This document shows, in pieces, positions 41,302 to 50,922 of a stretch of 64,000 nucleotides of DNA. Below the pieces are notes generated by a model. That model was given only the letters and a program-made list of their open reading frames with translations, did not search any database and was not told where the DNA came from. How positions within the stretch are numbered: position 1 is the first letter of the stretch; the number at the start of each line of letters is the position of its first letter. Both the position numbers and the translations under genes were made by a program. The stretch comes from CF-167 sp963695195 (GTDB lineage Bacteria > Chloroflexota > Limnocylindria > QHBO01): contig CAVOGE010000007.1 of assembly GCA_963695195.1 (NCBI GenBank), positions 930,001-994,000 on the forward strand. Reading direction: 5' to 3'.

Positions 41302-42234
41302 ATGCCGGGCGACCTGCTGGATGCGATCGGCGGCACGCCGACGGTTGAACTCCGGCGCCTGACCCCGTCCTCGGCGGTCCGCCTCTACGCCAAGCTCGAA
41401 GGCACGAATCCGACCGGGTCGGTGAAGGACCGCATCGCGCGGTCGATGATCACCGAGGCGCGCGCGGGTGGCGCCCTGCGTCCCGGTCAGACGATCCTGG
41501 AGCCGTCGAGCGGCAACACGGGGATCAGCCTTGCGCTGGTGGGCAGCCTGCTCGGCCACCCGGTCCGGATCGTCATGCCGGACAACACCACCGCAGAGCG
41601 CACCCAGCTGCTGAAGCTGTATCGCGCCGAGGTCGTCTACTCCCCGGGCGCGGAGGGCTCGAACGGTGCGATTCGCCTCGCCCAGCAGATGGCCGATGCC
41701 GACCCCACCCTGTACATGCCCTACCAGTACGGCAACCCCGCCAACCCGCGCGCACACGAGGAGACGACCGGGCCCGAGACCCTGGCCGCGGTCCCGGAGA
41801 TCGACGTCTTCGTGGCCGGGCTGGGCACCGGCGGCACGCTGACCGGGGTCGGCCACTTCCTGAAGCGCGCGCGGCCGGGCGTGCGCATCGTCGCCGCGGA
41901 GCCGCTCCCCGGCGAGGAGGTGCAGGGGCTGCGTTCGCTCGACGAGGGATTCGTGCCACCCGTGCTCGACCGGGCCGTGCTCGACGATCGGTACCTCGTC
42001 AGCAACCGCGACGCACTCATCGGCCTCCGTCGGCTGATGCGCGACGAGGGGATCTTCGCCGGCCTGTCGTGCGGCGCCGTGGTGCACGTTGCGCTGCGGG
42101 TCGCGGCGGAGATGGAGTCCGGCAACGTGGTCATGCTCCTCGCAGACGGTGGCTGGAAGTACCTCTCGACCGACCTGTGGACGCGCGAGATCGACGAGCT
42201 GGAGACTGAGCTGGAGAGCTCGCTCCTGTGGTGA
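41302..42234 (+). CDS. cysM: Cysteine synthase CysM (CysO-dependent type)
   Basis: The product is 310 aa. The PLP lysine is K42 in GSVKDRIA; EPSSGNTGISLALVG, GLGTGGTLTGVGHFLK and the PLP-phosphate loop are present. The C-terminus reads LADGGWKYLSTDLW, as in mycobacterial CysM, whose tail closes the active site and favours O-phosphoserine plus protein thiocarboxylate over sulfide. It starts 4 bases after cysO and overlaps mec by 7 bases, making a tight three-gene unit. Confidence 0.93.
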   Translation: MPGDLLDAIGGTPTVELRRLTPSSAVRLYAKLEGTNPTGSVKDRIARSMITEARAGGALRPGQTILEPSSGNTGISLALVGSLLGHPVRIVMPDNTTAERTQLLKLYRAEVVYSPGAEGSNGAIRLAQQMADADPTLYMPYQYGNPANPRAHEETTGPETLAAVPEIDVFVAGLGTGGTLTGVGHFLKRARPGVRIVAAEPLPGEEVQGLRSLDEGFVPPVLDRAVLDDRYLVSNRDALIGLRRLMRDEGIFAGLSCGAVVHVALRVAAEMESGNVVMLLADGGWKYLSTDLWTREIDELETELESSLLW

Positions 42235-42656
42235 GCGACCACGGCCTGGTCATTCCGGCGGCGCTAGCGCAGGAGCTCCTCGCCCACGCCCGGGCAGAGC
42301 TGCCGAACGAAGCCTGCGGCCTCCTCTCCGGGTCGCTCGCAGACGGGCGCGCGACCGCATTTCATCCGACTCGCAACGCCGAGGCATCGCCGCTGCGCTA
42401 CAGCGTCCATCCCGACGACCTGGTCCGGATCACCTTTGCCATCGAGGATGCCGGCGAGGACCTGGTCGCCATCTTCCACAGTCACACGCGATCCGCGGCG
42501 GTCCCGTCCGCCACCGACCGCCGTGCGGCGATGTACCCCGACGCGTTCTACCTGCTGGCCAGCCTGGCCGACGCCGATGCGCCCCCCGAGAGCGCGCTGC
42601 GCGCCTGGCGCATAGCTGCCGGTGAGGCGATAGAGGTATCGCTCCGCCTCGAATAG
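42228..42656 (+). CDS. mec: JAMM/MPN+ zinc peptidase (Mec-like)
   Basis: The product is 142 aa with GTG 42228 (or 42231). The JAMM metal site is complete: E28 in PNEACGLLSG, H84-x-H86 in FHSHTRS and D97 in PSATD. In M. tuberculosis the homologue cuts cysteine from the CysO C-terminus; in the related HcyS system a JAMM enzyme also removes a C-terminal extension after Gly-Gly. Both jobs would be needed here given the Gly-Gly-Ser-Ser tail. It ends the sulfur island. Confidence 0.93.
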   Translation: MVSDHGLVIPAALAQELLAHARAELPNEACGLLSGSLADGRATAFHPTRNAEASPLRYSVHPDDLVRITFAIEDAGEDLVAIFHSHTRSAAVPSATDRRAAMYPDAFYLLASLADADAPPESALRAWRIAAGEAIEVSLRLE

Positions 42657-42672
42657 CGGCAGAATCGCGCGC

Positions 42673-45600
42673 ATGGATCTCTGCGCATCGTGCGGTGCAG
42701 CGGTTCCGCCGACGGCGAGGTTCTGTCCGACCTGCGCTGCGCCGGTCAAGGTCGAGCGCGATTCGAGCGAGCGCAAGCTGGCGACGGTTGTCTTCGCCGA
42801 CCTGGTCGGCTCCACCGCGCTAGCCGGGTCGCAGGACCCCGAGCGGACGCGGCTCACGCTGGAGCGCTTCTACGACGCCATGGCCGAGGAGATCGATCTC
42901 GCCGGCGGGACGGTCGAGAAGTTCGCGGGAGACGCCGTCATGGCCGCCTTCGGCGCGCCGGCCTCGCTCGAGGACCATGCCGAGCGGGCGCTCCATGCGG
43001 CGCTGGCCATGCAGCGACGCATGCGCGAGCTGTTCGACGAGGCGCTCTCACTGCGGATCGGGGTGAACACCGGCGAGGTGGTGGTCGGCAGGCCGCGAGA
43101 GGGGAGCTCCTTCGTGACCGGCGACGCCGTGAACGTGGCGGCCCGGCTGGAGCAGGCCGCGGCGCCCGGGGAGGTACTCGTCGGCGATCGGACCTTTGCG
43201 TCCGTACGGGGTGCCTTCGAGTTCGACGAACCCCGGGCCGTCGAGGCGAAGGGCAAGCCGGACGGCATTGTCTGCAGGCGTCTTCTGCGGGCGCTGTCCT
43301 TGATGCGCCCCCGAGGCGTGCTTGGGCTGCAGCGCACATTCGTGGGGCGGGACGACGAGATGCTGACCCTGGAGCGCGAATTGGATGCGGTGGCGGCCGA
43401 GAGGACCCCGCGCCTGATCACCATCCTCGGAGACGCCGGGGTGGGGAAGTCGAGGATCGTGCGCGAATTCTGGGAGCGGCTTGGCGCTCGCGAGCCGGAG
43501 CCCTTGCGGCGCACGGGACGATGCCTCGCCTACGGCCAGGGCATCACCTACTGGCCGCTGGCAGAGGTTCTCAAGGAGCACCTCGGGATCATGGAAAACG
43601 ATCCCCCGGCGGCGCTCCTGGACCGGCTCGGCACGAGGCAGATCCTTGGCCTCACGCTCGGGCTTGATGTGGCTCACGGCCTCCATCCGCTCGCCGCCCG
43701 TGACCAGTTCCAGGATGCATGGGTCGAGTTCGTGGAGGAGATCGCCACGGAGCGGACCACGGTCATGCTCATCGAGGACATCCACTGGGCCGAGGACCTG
43801 CTGGTGGATCTCCTGGAGCGCCTCGTAAAGCAGGCTCGGGCACCGCTGCTGCTCATCGTCACCGGGCGCCCCGAGCTGCTCGAGCAGAGACCCGGGTGGG
43901 GGGCTCACCTAGCCGGTGCAACCGTCGCGCTCGAACCGCTCGCATCGAGCGATTCCACCCGAATGATCACGGACCTGCTGGGCAGCACGCCGCCATCGGG
44001 CCTGGATGCGGTGGTCGAGCGTGCCGAGGGCAACCCGTTCTTCGTGGAGGAGGTGCTGGCCACCCTGATCGACCGACGTCTCTTGGAGCGGACGAACGGT
44101 CTCTGGCGACTGGCGGAGCTTCCGCCCGACTTCCATGTGCCCGACACCGTGCAGGCGGTGGTCGCGGCCCGTATGGACCTGCTTGGAGCAGCAGAGAAGC
44201 AGGCATTGCAGGCCGCAGCGGTGATCGGCCGCATCTTCTGGGCCGGACCCGTCTACGAGCTGGTCGGTGGCGAGCCCGATCTGCGCGTGCTGGAGGCACG
44301 CGACTTCGTTCGCCGCCGTTTGGGTTCATCCATGGCCGGCGAGCGCGAGTACGCCATCAAGCACGCGCTCACGCGCGAGGTCGCCTACGACAGCCTGCCG
44401 CGGTCGCGCCGTGCGGGAATGCATGCGCGATTCGCCCAGTGGGTCGAGGCACGGGCCGCATCCCCGGATGAGGTGGCGCCAATCCTCGCCCACCACTACG
44501 CCGAGGCGGTTCGACCCGAGGACGTTGACCTTGCATGGTCCGGCCGCGAGCAGGAACTGGTTGAGCTGCGCACTCGAGCGGTCGAGTGGCTGAGCCGCGC
44601 CGCAGGGCTCGCCATCGGCCGGATGGAGATCGACGATGGCGTGGCGCTCCTGAAGCGGGCCCTTGAATTGGAGACCGATCCGCACCGGCAGGCATCGCTC
44701 TGGCGAGAGGTGGGGCGGGCGAGCATCCTGAAGTTTGACGGCGAGGCCTTCTGGACCGCCATGCAGCAGGCATTGGCGCTGACGGAGGATCGCTCCGTTG
44801 CCGCCGCAATCCATGCGGAGCTGGCCGTCCAGACGGCGTCCCGACGCGGGATGTGGATGCGTCGCCCGAGCAACGAACTGATCGCGGGCTGGGTCTCGCA
44901 GGCGCTCGATCTGGCTGCAGCGGGGTCGCGTGACCGCGCCAAGGCCCTGATCGCGGGTGGCCTGCTGGACACCCAGGGCTCGGTAGACCAGTTGCGCGAG
45001 GCGTTACTGATCGCAGATCAGCTCGAGGACCCGGATCTGCGTTCGCTGGCGGCGTATGGCCTGGCGCAGGTGGCCATGGAGCAGGGGGACTACGACGAGG
45101 TCTACGCGTGGTCACAGCGTCAGCTCGCGCTGCTACCCGCATTGCGCGACCCCGAGCGCATCGCATATGCCCTTGCCACGGCCCGGGACCTGACCGCCTA
45201 CTGCGGCAAGCTGAGCGAGGCACGCGAGTTGGCCACTCGCTATGACGAGGTTGCGGCGCGGCTGTCCGCACATCATCGCCTCCACGCGGCCTTCCACTTC
45301 GTCTCCAACGAGGCGCTCGCCGGTGACTGGACCTCCGTTGCTGAGCTGAGCGGGCGCGCCGAGTCGTCATTCACCGCGAACGTGGCGACTCCCTGCGTCC
45401 TCGGCCCGTTGATGCTGCTGACATGTGCCCTGGCTCGTGTTCATCTGGGTGATGACGCCGAAGGGCAACGGCTGCAGGAGATTGCCATGGAGTTTGGGAT
45501 GGAGGGATACGGGCTCCTACTCGATCCTGCGCTGCTCGCGCTCGACCTCGCCCGCGGCGACCACGACGCCGTCGAGGCCAAGCTTCTTGAATGGCAGCCC

Positions 45601-45870
45601 GATGGCCTGGGGGACGGCCTGGGGGACAACGAGGGGCTGATCGTGTGGCTCGATGCGCTCGTTGCCCTGGGTCGAACGGCGGAGATCGAGGAGAGCGCTC
45701 CCGGGCTTGCGATTCCTGGCAGCTACCTCGAGCCGTTCGCTCTGCGGGCGCTGGGACAGGCGCGTGGGGACGACGCGCTGATCGGGCGGGCGATCGCTCG
45801 ATTCCGTGAGATGGGCCTCGAATGGCACGCAGCAACCACGAGTCAACTGCTGTCGACGTCGCGTGAGTAG
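42673..45870 (+). CDS. Class III cyclase - ATPase - TPR signalling protein
   Basis: The product is 1065 aa. A zinc ribbon at the N-terminus (C4-x2-C7, C18-x2-C21) precedes a class III nucleotide cyclase (about 35-215) with ATVVFADLVGSTALAG, EKFAGDAVMAAFGAP and VNVAARLEQAA. An AAA/STAND-type ATPase follows, with P-loop GDAGVGKSR near 252-260 and a Walker B-like TVMLIEDIHWAED, then about 450 residues of TPR-like helices. The architecture is that of large cytoplasmic regulators in Chloroflexota and Actinomycetota; the signal is unknown. It is 16 bases from mec but probably not functionally tied. Confidence 0.93.
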   Translation: MDLCASCGAAVPPTARFCPTCAAPVKVERDSSERKLATVVFADLVGSTALAGSQDPERTRLTLERFYDAMAEEIDLAGGTVEKFAGDAVMAAFGAPASLEDHAERALHAALAMQRRMRELFDEALSLRIGVNTGEVVVGRPREGSSFVTGDAVNVAARLEQAAAPGEVLVGDRTFASVRGAFEFDEPRAVEAKGKPDGIVCRRLLRALSLMRPRGVLGLQRTFVGRDDEMLTLERELDAVAAERTPRLITILGDAGVGKSRIVREFWERLGAREPEPLRRTGRCLAYGQGITYWPLAEVLKEHLGIMENDPPAALLDRLGTRQILGLTLGLDVAHGLHPLAARDQFQDAWVEFVEEIATERTTVMLIEDIHWAEDLLVDLLERLVKQARAPLLLIVTGRPELLEQRPGWGAHLAGATVALEPLASSDSTRMITDLLGSTPPSGLDAVVERAEGNPFFVEEVLATLIDRRLLERTNGLWRLAELPPDFHVPDTVQAVVAARMDLLGAAEKQALQAAAVIGRIFWAGPVYELVGGEPDLRVLEARDFVRRRLGSSMAGEREYAIKHALTREVAYDSLPRSRRAGMHARFAQWVEARAASPDEVAPILAHHYAEAVRPEDVDLAWSGREQELVELRTRAVEWLSRAAGLAIGRMEIDDGVALLKRALELETDPHRQASLWREVGRASILKFDGEAFWTAMQQALALTEDRSVAAAIHAELAVQTASRRGMWMRRPSNELIAGWVSQALDLAAAGSRDRAKALIAGGLLDTQGSVDQLREALLIADQLEDPDLRSLAAYGLAQVAMEQGDYDEVYAWSQRQLALLPALRDPERIAYALATARDLTAYCGKLSEARELATRYDEVAARLSAHHRLHAAFHFVSNEALAGDWTSVAELSGRAESSFTANVATPCVLGPLMLLTCALARVHLGDDAEGQRLQEIAMEFGMEGYGLLLDPALLALDLARGDHDAVEAKLLEWQPDGLGDGLGDNEGLIVWLDALVALGRTAEIEESAPGLAIPGSYLEPFALRALGQARGDDALIGRAIARFREMGLEWHAATTSQLLSTSRE

Positions 45871-46003
45871 GCCTGTGTCAGAACCCGGTCTCGGCACCGG
45901 TCCGGCCGACGTCGGCGCCTCGCCGCAGACCGCGCTGCGTGCGCGCCGGATTCATCGTGGACACGCCTTCGAGGTGGCGCTGACGATCGGGTAACCTTTC
46001 GGC

Positions 46004-47139
46004 GTGGCCGTCATCTCCGTTGCCGCCGATCGCCTCCCCGACAGCGTCTACGCCGGTCGCCTGGCACGCGCTGCTGCCGAGGCACGTGCGCGCAGCGTGG
46101 ACGCGCTGCTCATCTCCCCCTCCGCCGACTACGCGTACCTGCTCGGTTACCGTGCCCCCGCGCTCGAACGACTGACGTGCCTGCTGATTCCGGCCGAGGG
46201 ATCGCCGTCGCTGATCCTGCCGCGGCTCGAGGAGCCGCTCGCCCGACACGGGCTCGGCGCACTGGCCGATGGCCTGGAGATCGTGCCGTGCGGTGAAGGT
46301 GCCGACGCGGTCGGCGAGGTCGCGGCCCGACTGCCCGGCGCCCTGCGGGTCGCCGTCCAGGACCAGATGTGGGCCAGTTTCGTGCTTCGCCTGCGCGCGG
46401 CACTCGATCCGGCCGAGCTGGTCGAGGCGGGGCAGGCCATGAGCGCACTGCGGCGCGTCAAGGAGGCGTCCGAGCTGGACCGATTACGCGCCGCGGCGGC
46501 GGCGGCGGATGCGGCGATGCTGGCCATCACTGCGGAGCGCCTCTCCGGCCGCACCGAGGCCGAGGTGAGCCGCCGCGTCAACGACCTGTTGATCGAAGCG
46601 GGCCACGATACCGCCGACTTCGCGATCGTCGCCGCCGGACCGAACTCGGCCAGTCCGCACCATGGCCCGGGAGGGCGGGTCATCGAGGCGGGTGACGCCA
46701 TCGTGCTCGACATCGGTGGGACGCGCGCGGGGTACTGCAGCGATACGACCCGCACCGCTTTCGTCGGCGACCCGCCGCCTGATTTCGCCGCCCTGTACGA
46801 GGTGCTCCGCCGGCGCAGGCCGCGGCGTGCGCCGCGGTCGGCCCGGGCGTGGCTACCGGCGAGATCGATCGCGCCGCACGGCAGATCATCGACGAGGCGG
46901 GGTACGGGGAGCAGTTCTTCCATCGGACCGGGCACGGCATCGGCATGGAGACCCACGAGGAGCCATACCTGTTCACCGGCAGCCCCGAGCCGCTGGTAGC
47001 GGGCAACGCCTTCAGCGTGGAGCCGGGGATCTACGTCGAGGGCCAGTGGGGCGCGCGGATCGAGGACATCGTGATCTGCACCGATTCAGGCGGGGAGCGC
47101 CTGAACACGACGAGCACCGACCTCTACCGAGTGGGCTAG
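46004..47139 (+). pseudogene. M24-family Xaa-Pro aminopeptidase, frameshifted
   Basis: The start is GTG 46004. The N-terminal creatinase-like domain (DALLISPSADYAYLLGYRAP) and the first metal ligands (LDIGGTRAGYCSDTTRT) are in one frame. At about 46814-46818 (CCGGCGCAGG) the frame fails. Restoring one G gives RRAQAAACAAVGPGVATGE, and the rest runs in that second frame to 47139 with HRTGHGIGMETHEEP, SVEPGIYV and GARIEDIV. All five metal ligands of the pita-bread fold are therefore present across the two parts. The span is a multiple of three plus two, a single-base deletion in a G run. Confidence 0.85.
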
Positions 47140-47780
47140 GGCTGGTTCGGAGCGGCCTCGCGGTACGAACCGACCAGGGCGGTCAGCACGCCGTCGATGG
47201 CCGCGGTCGCTTCGCGATACGCGGCCGAGAGATCCGACAGGTCCGCCGCGCGCCGGCGGAGGTGGGCGGAGATCGCTTCGAGGACGGGGGTGCGGTAGAA
47301 GAGGAACGCCTCCACCGCCTCGGCCAGTGAGAGGCCCGCCTTCGAGGCCTCTGCACCGTACAGGGCGCCCATTCGCTCCGCTTCGCCGAGGAGCAGCGTT
47401 CGCTCGGAGCGCTTCCCCGCGGCCGCGTATTCCAGGACGAGATTGAAGGTGCGCTTTCCCCAGCGTCGGAAGTCACCGCGCTGCTCGGCGGAGAGACGTG
47501 CCTGCCAGGGCTGCGCCGCCTCGCCCCCGCGTGCGACGCGGCGATGGACATCCCCGGAGATGGAACCCGCCGAGCCGGTGAGTCGCTCCACGCCGTAACG
47601 CTGGCGTCTCGGGGCGTTGATCATCGACTCGAGGCTCGACCGCAGGAAGCGGCGATGCCCCCCGGGCGTGACGTAGCTCTCGACCTTGCCGGTGTCAGCC
47701 CATCGGCGCAGCGTGTCGGGCCCAACGCCCACCAGCCGGGCGGCCGCCCCGAGTGCCAGCCAGGGATCGTCGCTGGTCAC
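47136..47780 (-). CDS. MerR/BldC-type DNA-binding protein
   Basis: The product is 214 aa. GTG 47780 overlaps the M20 peptidase stop. The N-terminal helix-turn-helix has the excisionase/BldC form: GAAARLVGVGPDTLRRWADTG, then YVTPGGHRRFLRSSLESM. The C-terminal 120 residues are all-helical (LSLAEAVEAFLFYRTPVLEA) and may bind a ligand or partner. Co-transcription with the peptidase is likely. No operator could be identified. Confidence 0.8.
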   Translation of the reverse strand: MTSDDPWLALGAAARLVGVGPDTLRRWADTGKVESYVTPGGHRRFLRSSLESMINAPRRQRYGVERLTGSAGSISGDVHRRVARGGEAAQPWQARLSAEQRGDFRRWGKRTFNLVLEYAAAGKRSERTLLLGEAERMGALYGAEASKAGLSLAEAVEAFLFYRTPVLEAISAHLRRRAADLSDLSAAYREATAAIDGVLTALVGSYREAAPNQP

Positions 47781-49198
47781 GTGCCGCGCAGCTCCCCGGG
47801 CGTCACGGCGCCGAGCTCATCCCACAGGTGCACCATCGCGTCCATCCCGCCGCGGTAGTTGGCCAGCGGCATCCACTCGTTGGGCGAGTGGAAGTTGCCG
47901 TTGGGGCTGGCGAAGCCGACCATCACGCTCTTCAGGCCGAGCAGCGTGTCCATGGCCGCCACGACGGGGATCGACCCGCCGGAGCGGTGGAACTGAGGCG
48001 CCTTGCCGAACGCCTTCTCCAGGGCTCGGGCGGCGAGCAGGCACCCCGGATGGTCGAGCGGCGTGATCAGCGGCTGTCCCCCCTGGACGGGGGTGACCGC
48101 CACCTTCACCGTAGGCGGCGCGATCGCCTCCAGGTGCTCGACCATCGCCCGCGCGATCTCGACGTGGTCCTGGTCGGGCACCAGGCGCGAGCTGATCTTG
48201 GCCGCGGCCCATGCCGGGATGATCGTCTTGCTCCCCTCGCCCGAATAGCCGCCAGACAGGCCGTTGACGTCGAAGGTCGGCCGCCCGGACATCCGTTCGA
48301 GCAGCGTGTAGCCGCGCTCGCCCTCCTTTGGGCCGCTGACGCCGATCCGCTGTGCCCAATCGTCGGCGTCGAACGGCTGGGCGGCGTAGGCGGCACGGTC
48401 GGCATCGGTCAGATCGCGGACTCGGTCGTAGAAGCCCGGCACCGTGCAGCGGCCATCGGCGTCGATCAGCGACGCGAGCATCTGCACCAGCACGGTGGCC
48501 GGGTTGTCGACCCCACCCCCGAACTGCCCGGAGTGCAGGTCCTGCATCGGTCCGGATACCTTCACATCCCAGTAGGCGATGCCGCGCAGGCCGTAGGTGA
48601 TAGCCGGGGTGCCGTCGTCATCGGCCATGTCGGAGTCGCTGACGAGGCAGATGTCGGCCTCCAGGAGCTCCGGATATGTGGCCACGAAGTGCTCTGACGG
48701 CCGGCTGTCGTGCTCCTCGTCCCCCTCGAAGAAGAAGCGCAGGTTGACCGGGCAGCCACCGGCCCCGCGGATCCAGGCCTCGGCCGCCTTGATGTGCATG
48801 AACAGCTGACCCTTGTCGTCGCCCGAGCCGCGGGCGTAGACGATGTCGTTCTCGTACCGCGGCTCGAACGGTGGCCGAATCCACTCGTCCAGCGGGTCGG
48901 TCGGTTGGACGTCGTAGTGGCAGTAGATCAGGACGGTGGGCTTGTTCGGGCCGGCGTGCAGCCAGTCAGCGGTCACGATCGGGTGGCTGCTCGTGTCGGT
49001 GAGGAGCGCATGGTCGGCGCCGATGCGGGTCAGCTCGTCAGCGACCCATTGCGCCGCCCGGCGGCACTCTCCCCGCATCTCGGGATCGGCGCTCACCGAT
49101 GGGATGCGCAGGAAATCGTCGAGCCCCTTGAGATGCTCGTCGGCATGGTCGCGCAGATAGGCGAGGGCGGCATCTGCTCCGCTCGTGGATCTTGTCAT
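47777..49198 (-). CDS. M20-family zinc dipeptidase
   Basis: The product is 473 aa. Metal ligands and catalytic residues: H and D in YCHYDVQPTDP, D in YARGSGDDKGQLF, EE in FEGDEEHDS, and the last His in GNFHSPNEW. The dimerisation domain insert lies in the middle (DLHSGQFGGGVDNPA). The NRFFFEGxEE and SGPKEGERGYT-like features place it with the carnosinase/CNDP-type group. It hydrolyses dipeptides in the cytoplasm. Its stop overlaps the regulator start by 4 bases. Confidence 0.92.
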   Translation of the reverse strand: MTRSTSGADAALAYLRDHADEHLKGLDDFLRIPSVSADPEMRGECRRAAQWVADELTRIGADHALLTDTSSHPIVTADWLHAGPNKPTVLIYCHYDVQPTDPLDEWIRPPFEPRYENDIVYARGSGDDKGQLFMHIKAAEAWIRGAGGCPVNLRFFFEGDEEHDSRPSEHFVATYPELLEADICLVSDSDMADDDGTPAITYGLRGIAYWDVKVSGPMQDLHSGQFGGGVDNPATVLVQMLASLIDADGRCTVPGFYDRVRDLTDADRAAYAAQPFDADDWAQRIGVSGPKEGERGYTLLERMSGRPTFDVNGLSGGYSGEGSKTIIPAWAAAKISSRLVPDQDHVEIARAMVEHLEAIAPPTVKVAVTPVQGGQPLITPLDHPGCLLAARALEKAFGKAPQFHRSGGSIPVVAAMDTLLGLKSVMVGFASPNGNFHSPNEWMPLANYRGGMDAMVHLWDELGAVTPGELRGT

Positions 49199-49270
49199 TG
49201 GCCGATGATACGGTTGTGACCGGGAACCGATCGCACCCGCACCGCGTCAAGAGGCCGATGACCATCCGAC

Positions 49271-49864
49271 TTGACCCGCCTGCTCGCCGTCGCCGCGCTG
49301 GTCTTGTTCGCCACGGCTGCCGCGCCGATCGCCCGCGTCTACGCATGCTCGTGCATCGCGTTCGATCCTGGTCAGGCGCACGCCCAGGCGCTCGCCAACG
49401 CGGACGTCGCGTTCATCGGGGTCGTGGTCGATGTTCAGGACGACGGGGCCACCGAGACCCCGTTCCTGAGTTCAGGCGACCCCCTCCGCTACACGTTCGT
49501 GGTGGAGGAGCAGCTCAAGGGGAGCACCAGCGCCCGGACGATCGTCTCGACCGCGCGCGACAGCGCTGCCTGCGGGGTCAACATCGGATTGGCGGAACGT
49601 TGGCGGATCTATGCCCACCATGATGGCTCGGGCGGGCTGACGACCGGCCTCTGCTCAGGCGACGAACTGCTGGCGCAGGGTGTCTACCTCCCCGGGGAGA
49701 CGCCGGCCGCGTCACCGGCCGAGGCGGCCCCCAATCCTCCGGCCCCGTCGCCCGGACCGACAGTCGCCGGCGGCCTGGTGGCGCTTGCGGCGCTTGTCGC
49801 TCTGGCCGGGGTCGCCGCTTGGATTGTCATGGTCCGGCGGCACGGGAACCGGCCGGTCAACTGA
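49271..49864 (+). CDS. Surface protein with TIMP/NTR-like Cys domain and C-terminal anchor
   Basis: The product is 197 aa from TTG 49271; no ATG or GTG lies in frame before the signal peptide (LLAVAALVLFATAAAPIARV). The mature chain begins ACSCIAFDP, the N-terminal Cys-x-Cys typical of tissue-inhibitor-of-metalloproteinase/netrin modules, with later Cys in AACGVN and GLCSGDE. A Pro/Ala linker leads to a C-terminal membrane helix (about 165-187) with a basic RRHGNR tail. It probably sits on the outer face. Similarity to NTR is by Cys pattern only. Confidence 0.6.
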   Translation: MTRLLAVAALVLFATAAAPIARVYACSCIAFDPGQAHAQALANADVAFIGVVVDVQDDGATETPFLSSGDPLRYTFVVEEQLKGSTSARTIVSTARDSAACGVNIGLAERWRIYAHHDGSGGLTTGLCSGDELLAQGVYLPGETPAASPAEAAPNPPAPSPGPTVAGGLVALAALVALAGVAAWIVMVRRHGNRPVN

Positions 49865-50129
49865 TCAGCCGCGTCGCGAAGCCGAAGAAGAGCAGGAGTG
49901 CCGCGGCCGGCAGGAACGCGGCGCCGCGCAGGAAGCGCGGCCAGCCGGCGCCTCCGCGAAACGCGTAGAGGGGAATCGCCACCGGGAAGAGCAGGATCCC
50001 GGCCGACCACGCCACGCGGGTCCGGAAGGTGATGTCGGGCCGGTCCTGCACGTCCAGCCAGTACGCCGCGATGGTGATGAAGCCGCCCACGGTGCAGATG
50101 GCGAAGAGCGCCCAGATGAACGGAAGCAC
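49857..50129 (-). CDS. Small three-helix membrane protein
   Basis: The product is 90 aa with hydrophobic helices at about 3-23, 40-57 and 67-86. It contains a conserved-looking YWLDVQDRPDITFRTRVAW loop between the first two. It is not recognised. It overlaps the NTR-like gene by 8 bases, convergently, and follows the acyltransferase gene by 15 bases on the same strand. Confidence 0.6.
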   Translation of the reverse strand: MLPFIWALFAICTVGGFITIAAYWLDVQDRPDITFRTRVAWSAGILLFPVAIPLYAFRGGAGWPRFLRGAAFLPAAALLLFFGFATRLIS

Positions 50130-50144
50130 GCCCCGATCCTAGCG

Positions 50145-50898
50145 CTACTCCCCGCGCTCGGCGCGCCGCCGCTCCAGGTCGGCTGGGCCGGTCAGCAGGT
50201 CGCCCAGGAAGCGCAGTGGCCGGCGACGCGGGATCTTCGGTTCGCGGCTGGGGAGCAACTCCTCAAGCGCGACTCGCACACGCCGCTCGAGGTCGTCGCG
50301 TCCCTCGCGCCCGCGGATGCCCTCGGTCGGGATCGGGTCGCCGAACCGGATCGCCACCCGGCTGCGAAACGCCATATAGGTGCTGCCCAGCACGGCGCAC
50401 GGCACGATCGGCACCCCGGCGCTCGAGGCGAAGGCGACGGCTCCCTCCTCGAAGGGCAGCAGCTCGGACTCCCGAAAGCCGGCCGTCCCCTCGGCGAAGA
50501 TGCCGAGCACGCCCCCGGATGCGAAGACCCGGCGCACTGCTCGGACCGCCGAGGTGAGATTGGTCTTCTCCGGGTTGTACGGGATCACGCCACCGAAGTA
50601 GGCCATCGCCCGGTTCTTGAAGCCCACGGCTGAAGTCGGTCTCTTTGGGACCGAACCAGCTGATCCGGGGCGACTCGGGGACGACGGCAATCAGCAGCAG
50701 CGGGTCCCAGCCGTTGTGGTGGTTCACGACCAGGCAGAAGGGTGCCGCTGGCCAGCGCTCGAGCCCCTCCGCGCGCACGTCGAACAGGAGGCGGAGCACG
50801 GCGCGGTCGAGCCAGCGCATGAACCGATAGCGCCCGGTGACCTCGACACTCAGCTCACGCGGACCGGTGCGTCGCGCCTGCTCGCCGACCTCGCTCAT
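50145..50898 (-). pseudogene. 1-acyl-glycerol-3-phosphate acyltransferase (PlsC family), frameshifted
   Basis: From ATG 50898 the first frame gives the acyltransferase box H-x4-D (VVNHHNGWDPLLL) and WFGPKETDFSRG. At about 50628-50632 (a GGG run) it drops out, and the second frame continues FKNRAMAYFGGVIPYNPEKT, then LGIFAEGTAGFRESELLPF and PIVPCAVLGS, ending at 50145. One extra G explains the shift (span is three-fold plus one). The intact product would acylate lysophosphatidate in membrane-lipid synthesis. The second box reads EGTAGFRE rather than the common EGTRS. Confidence 0.85.
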
Positions 50899-50922
50899 GT
50901 CGGGGCGGCGGGCGGCGCCGCC

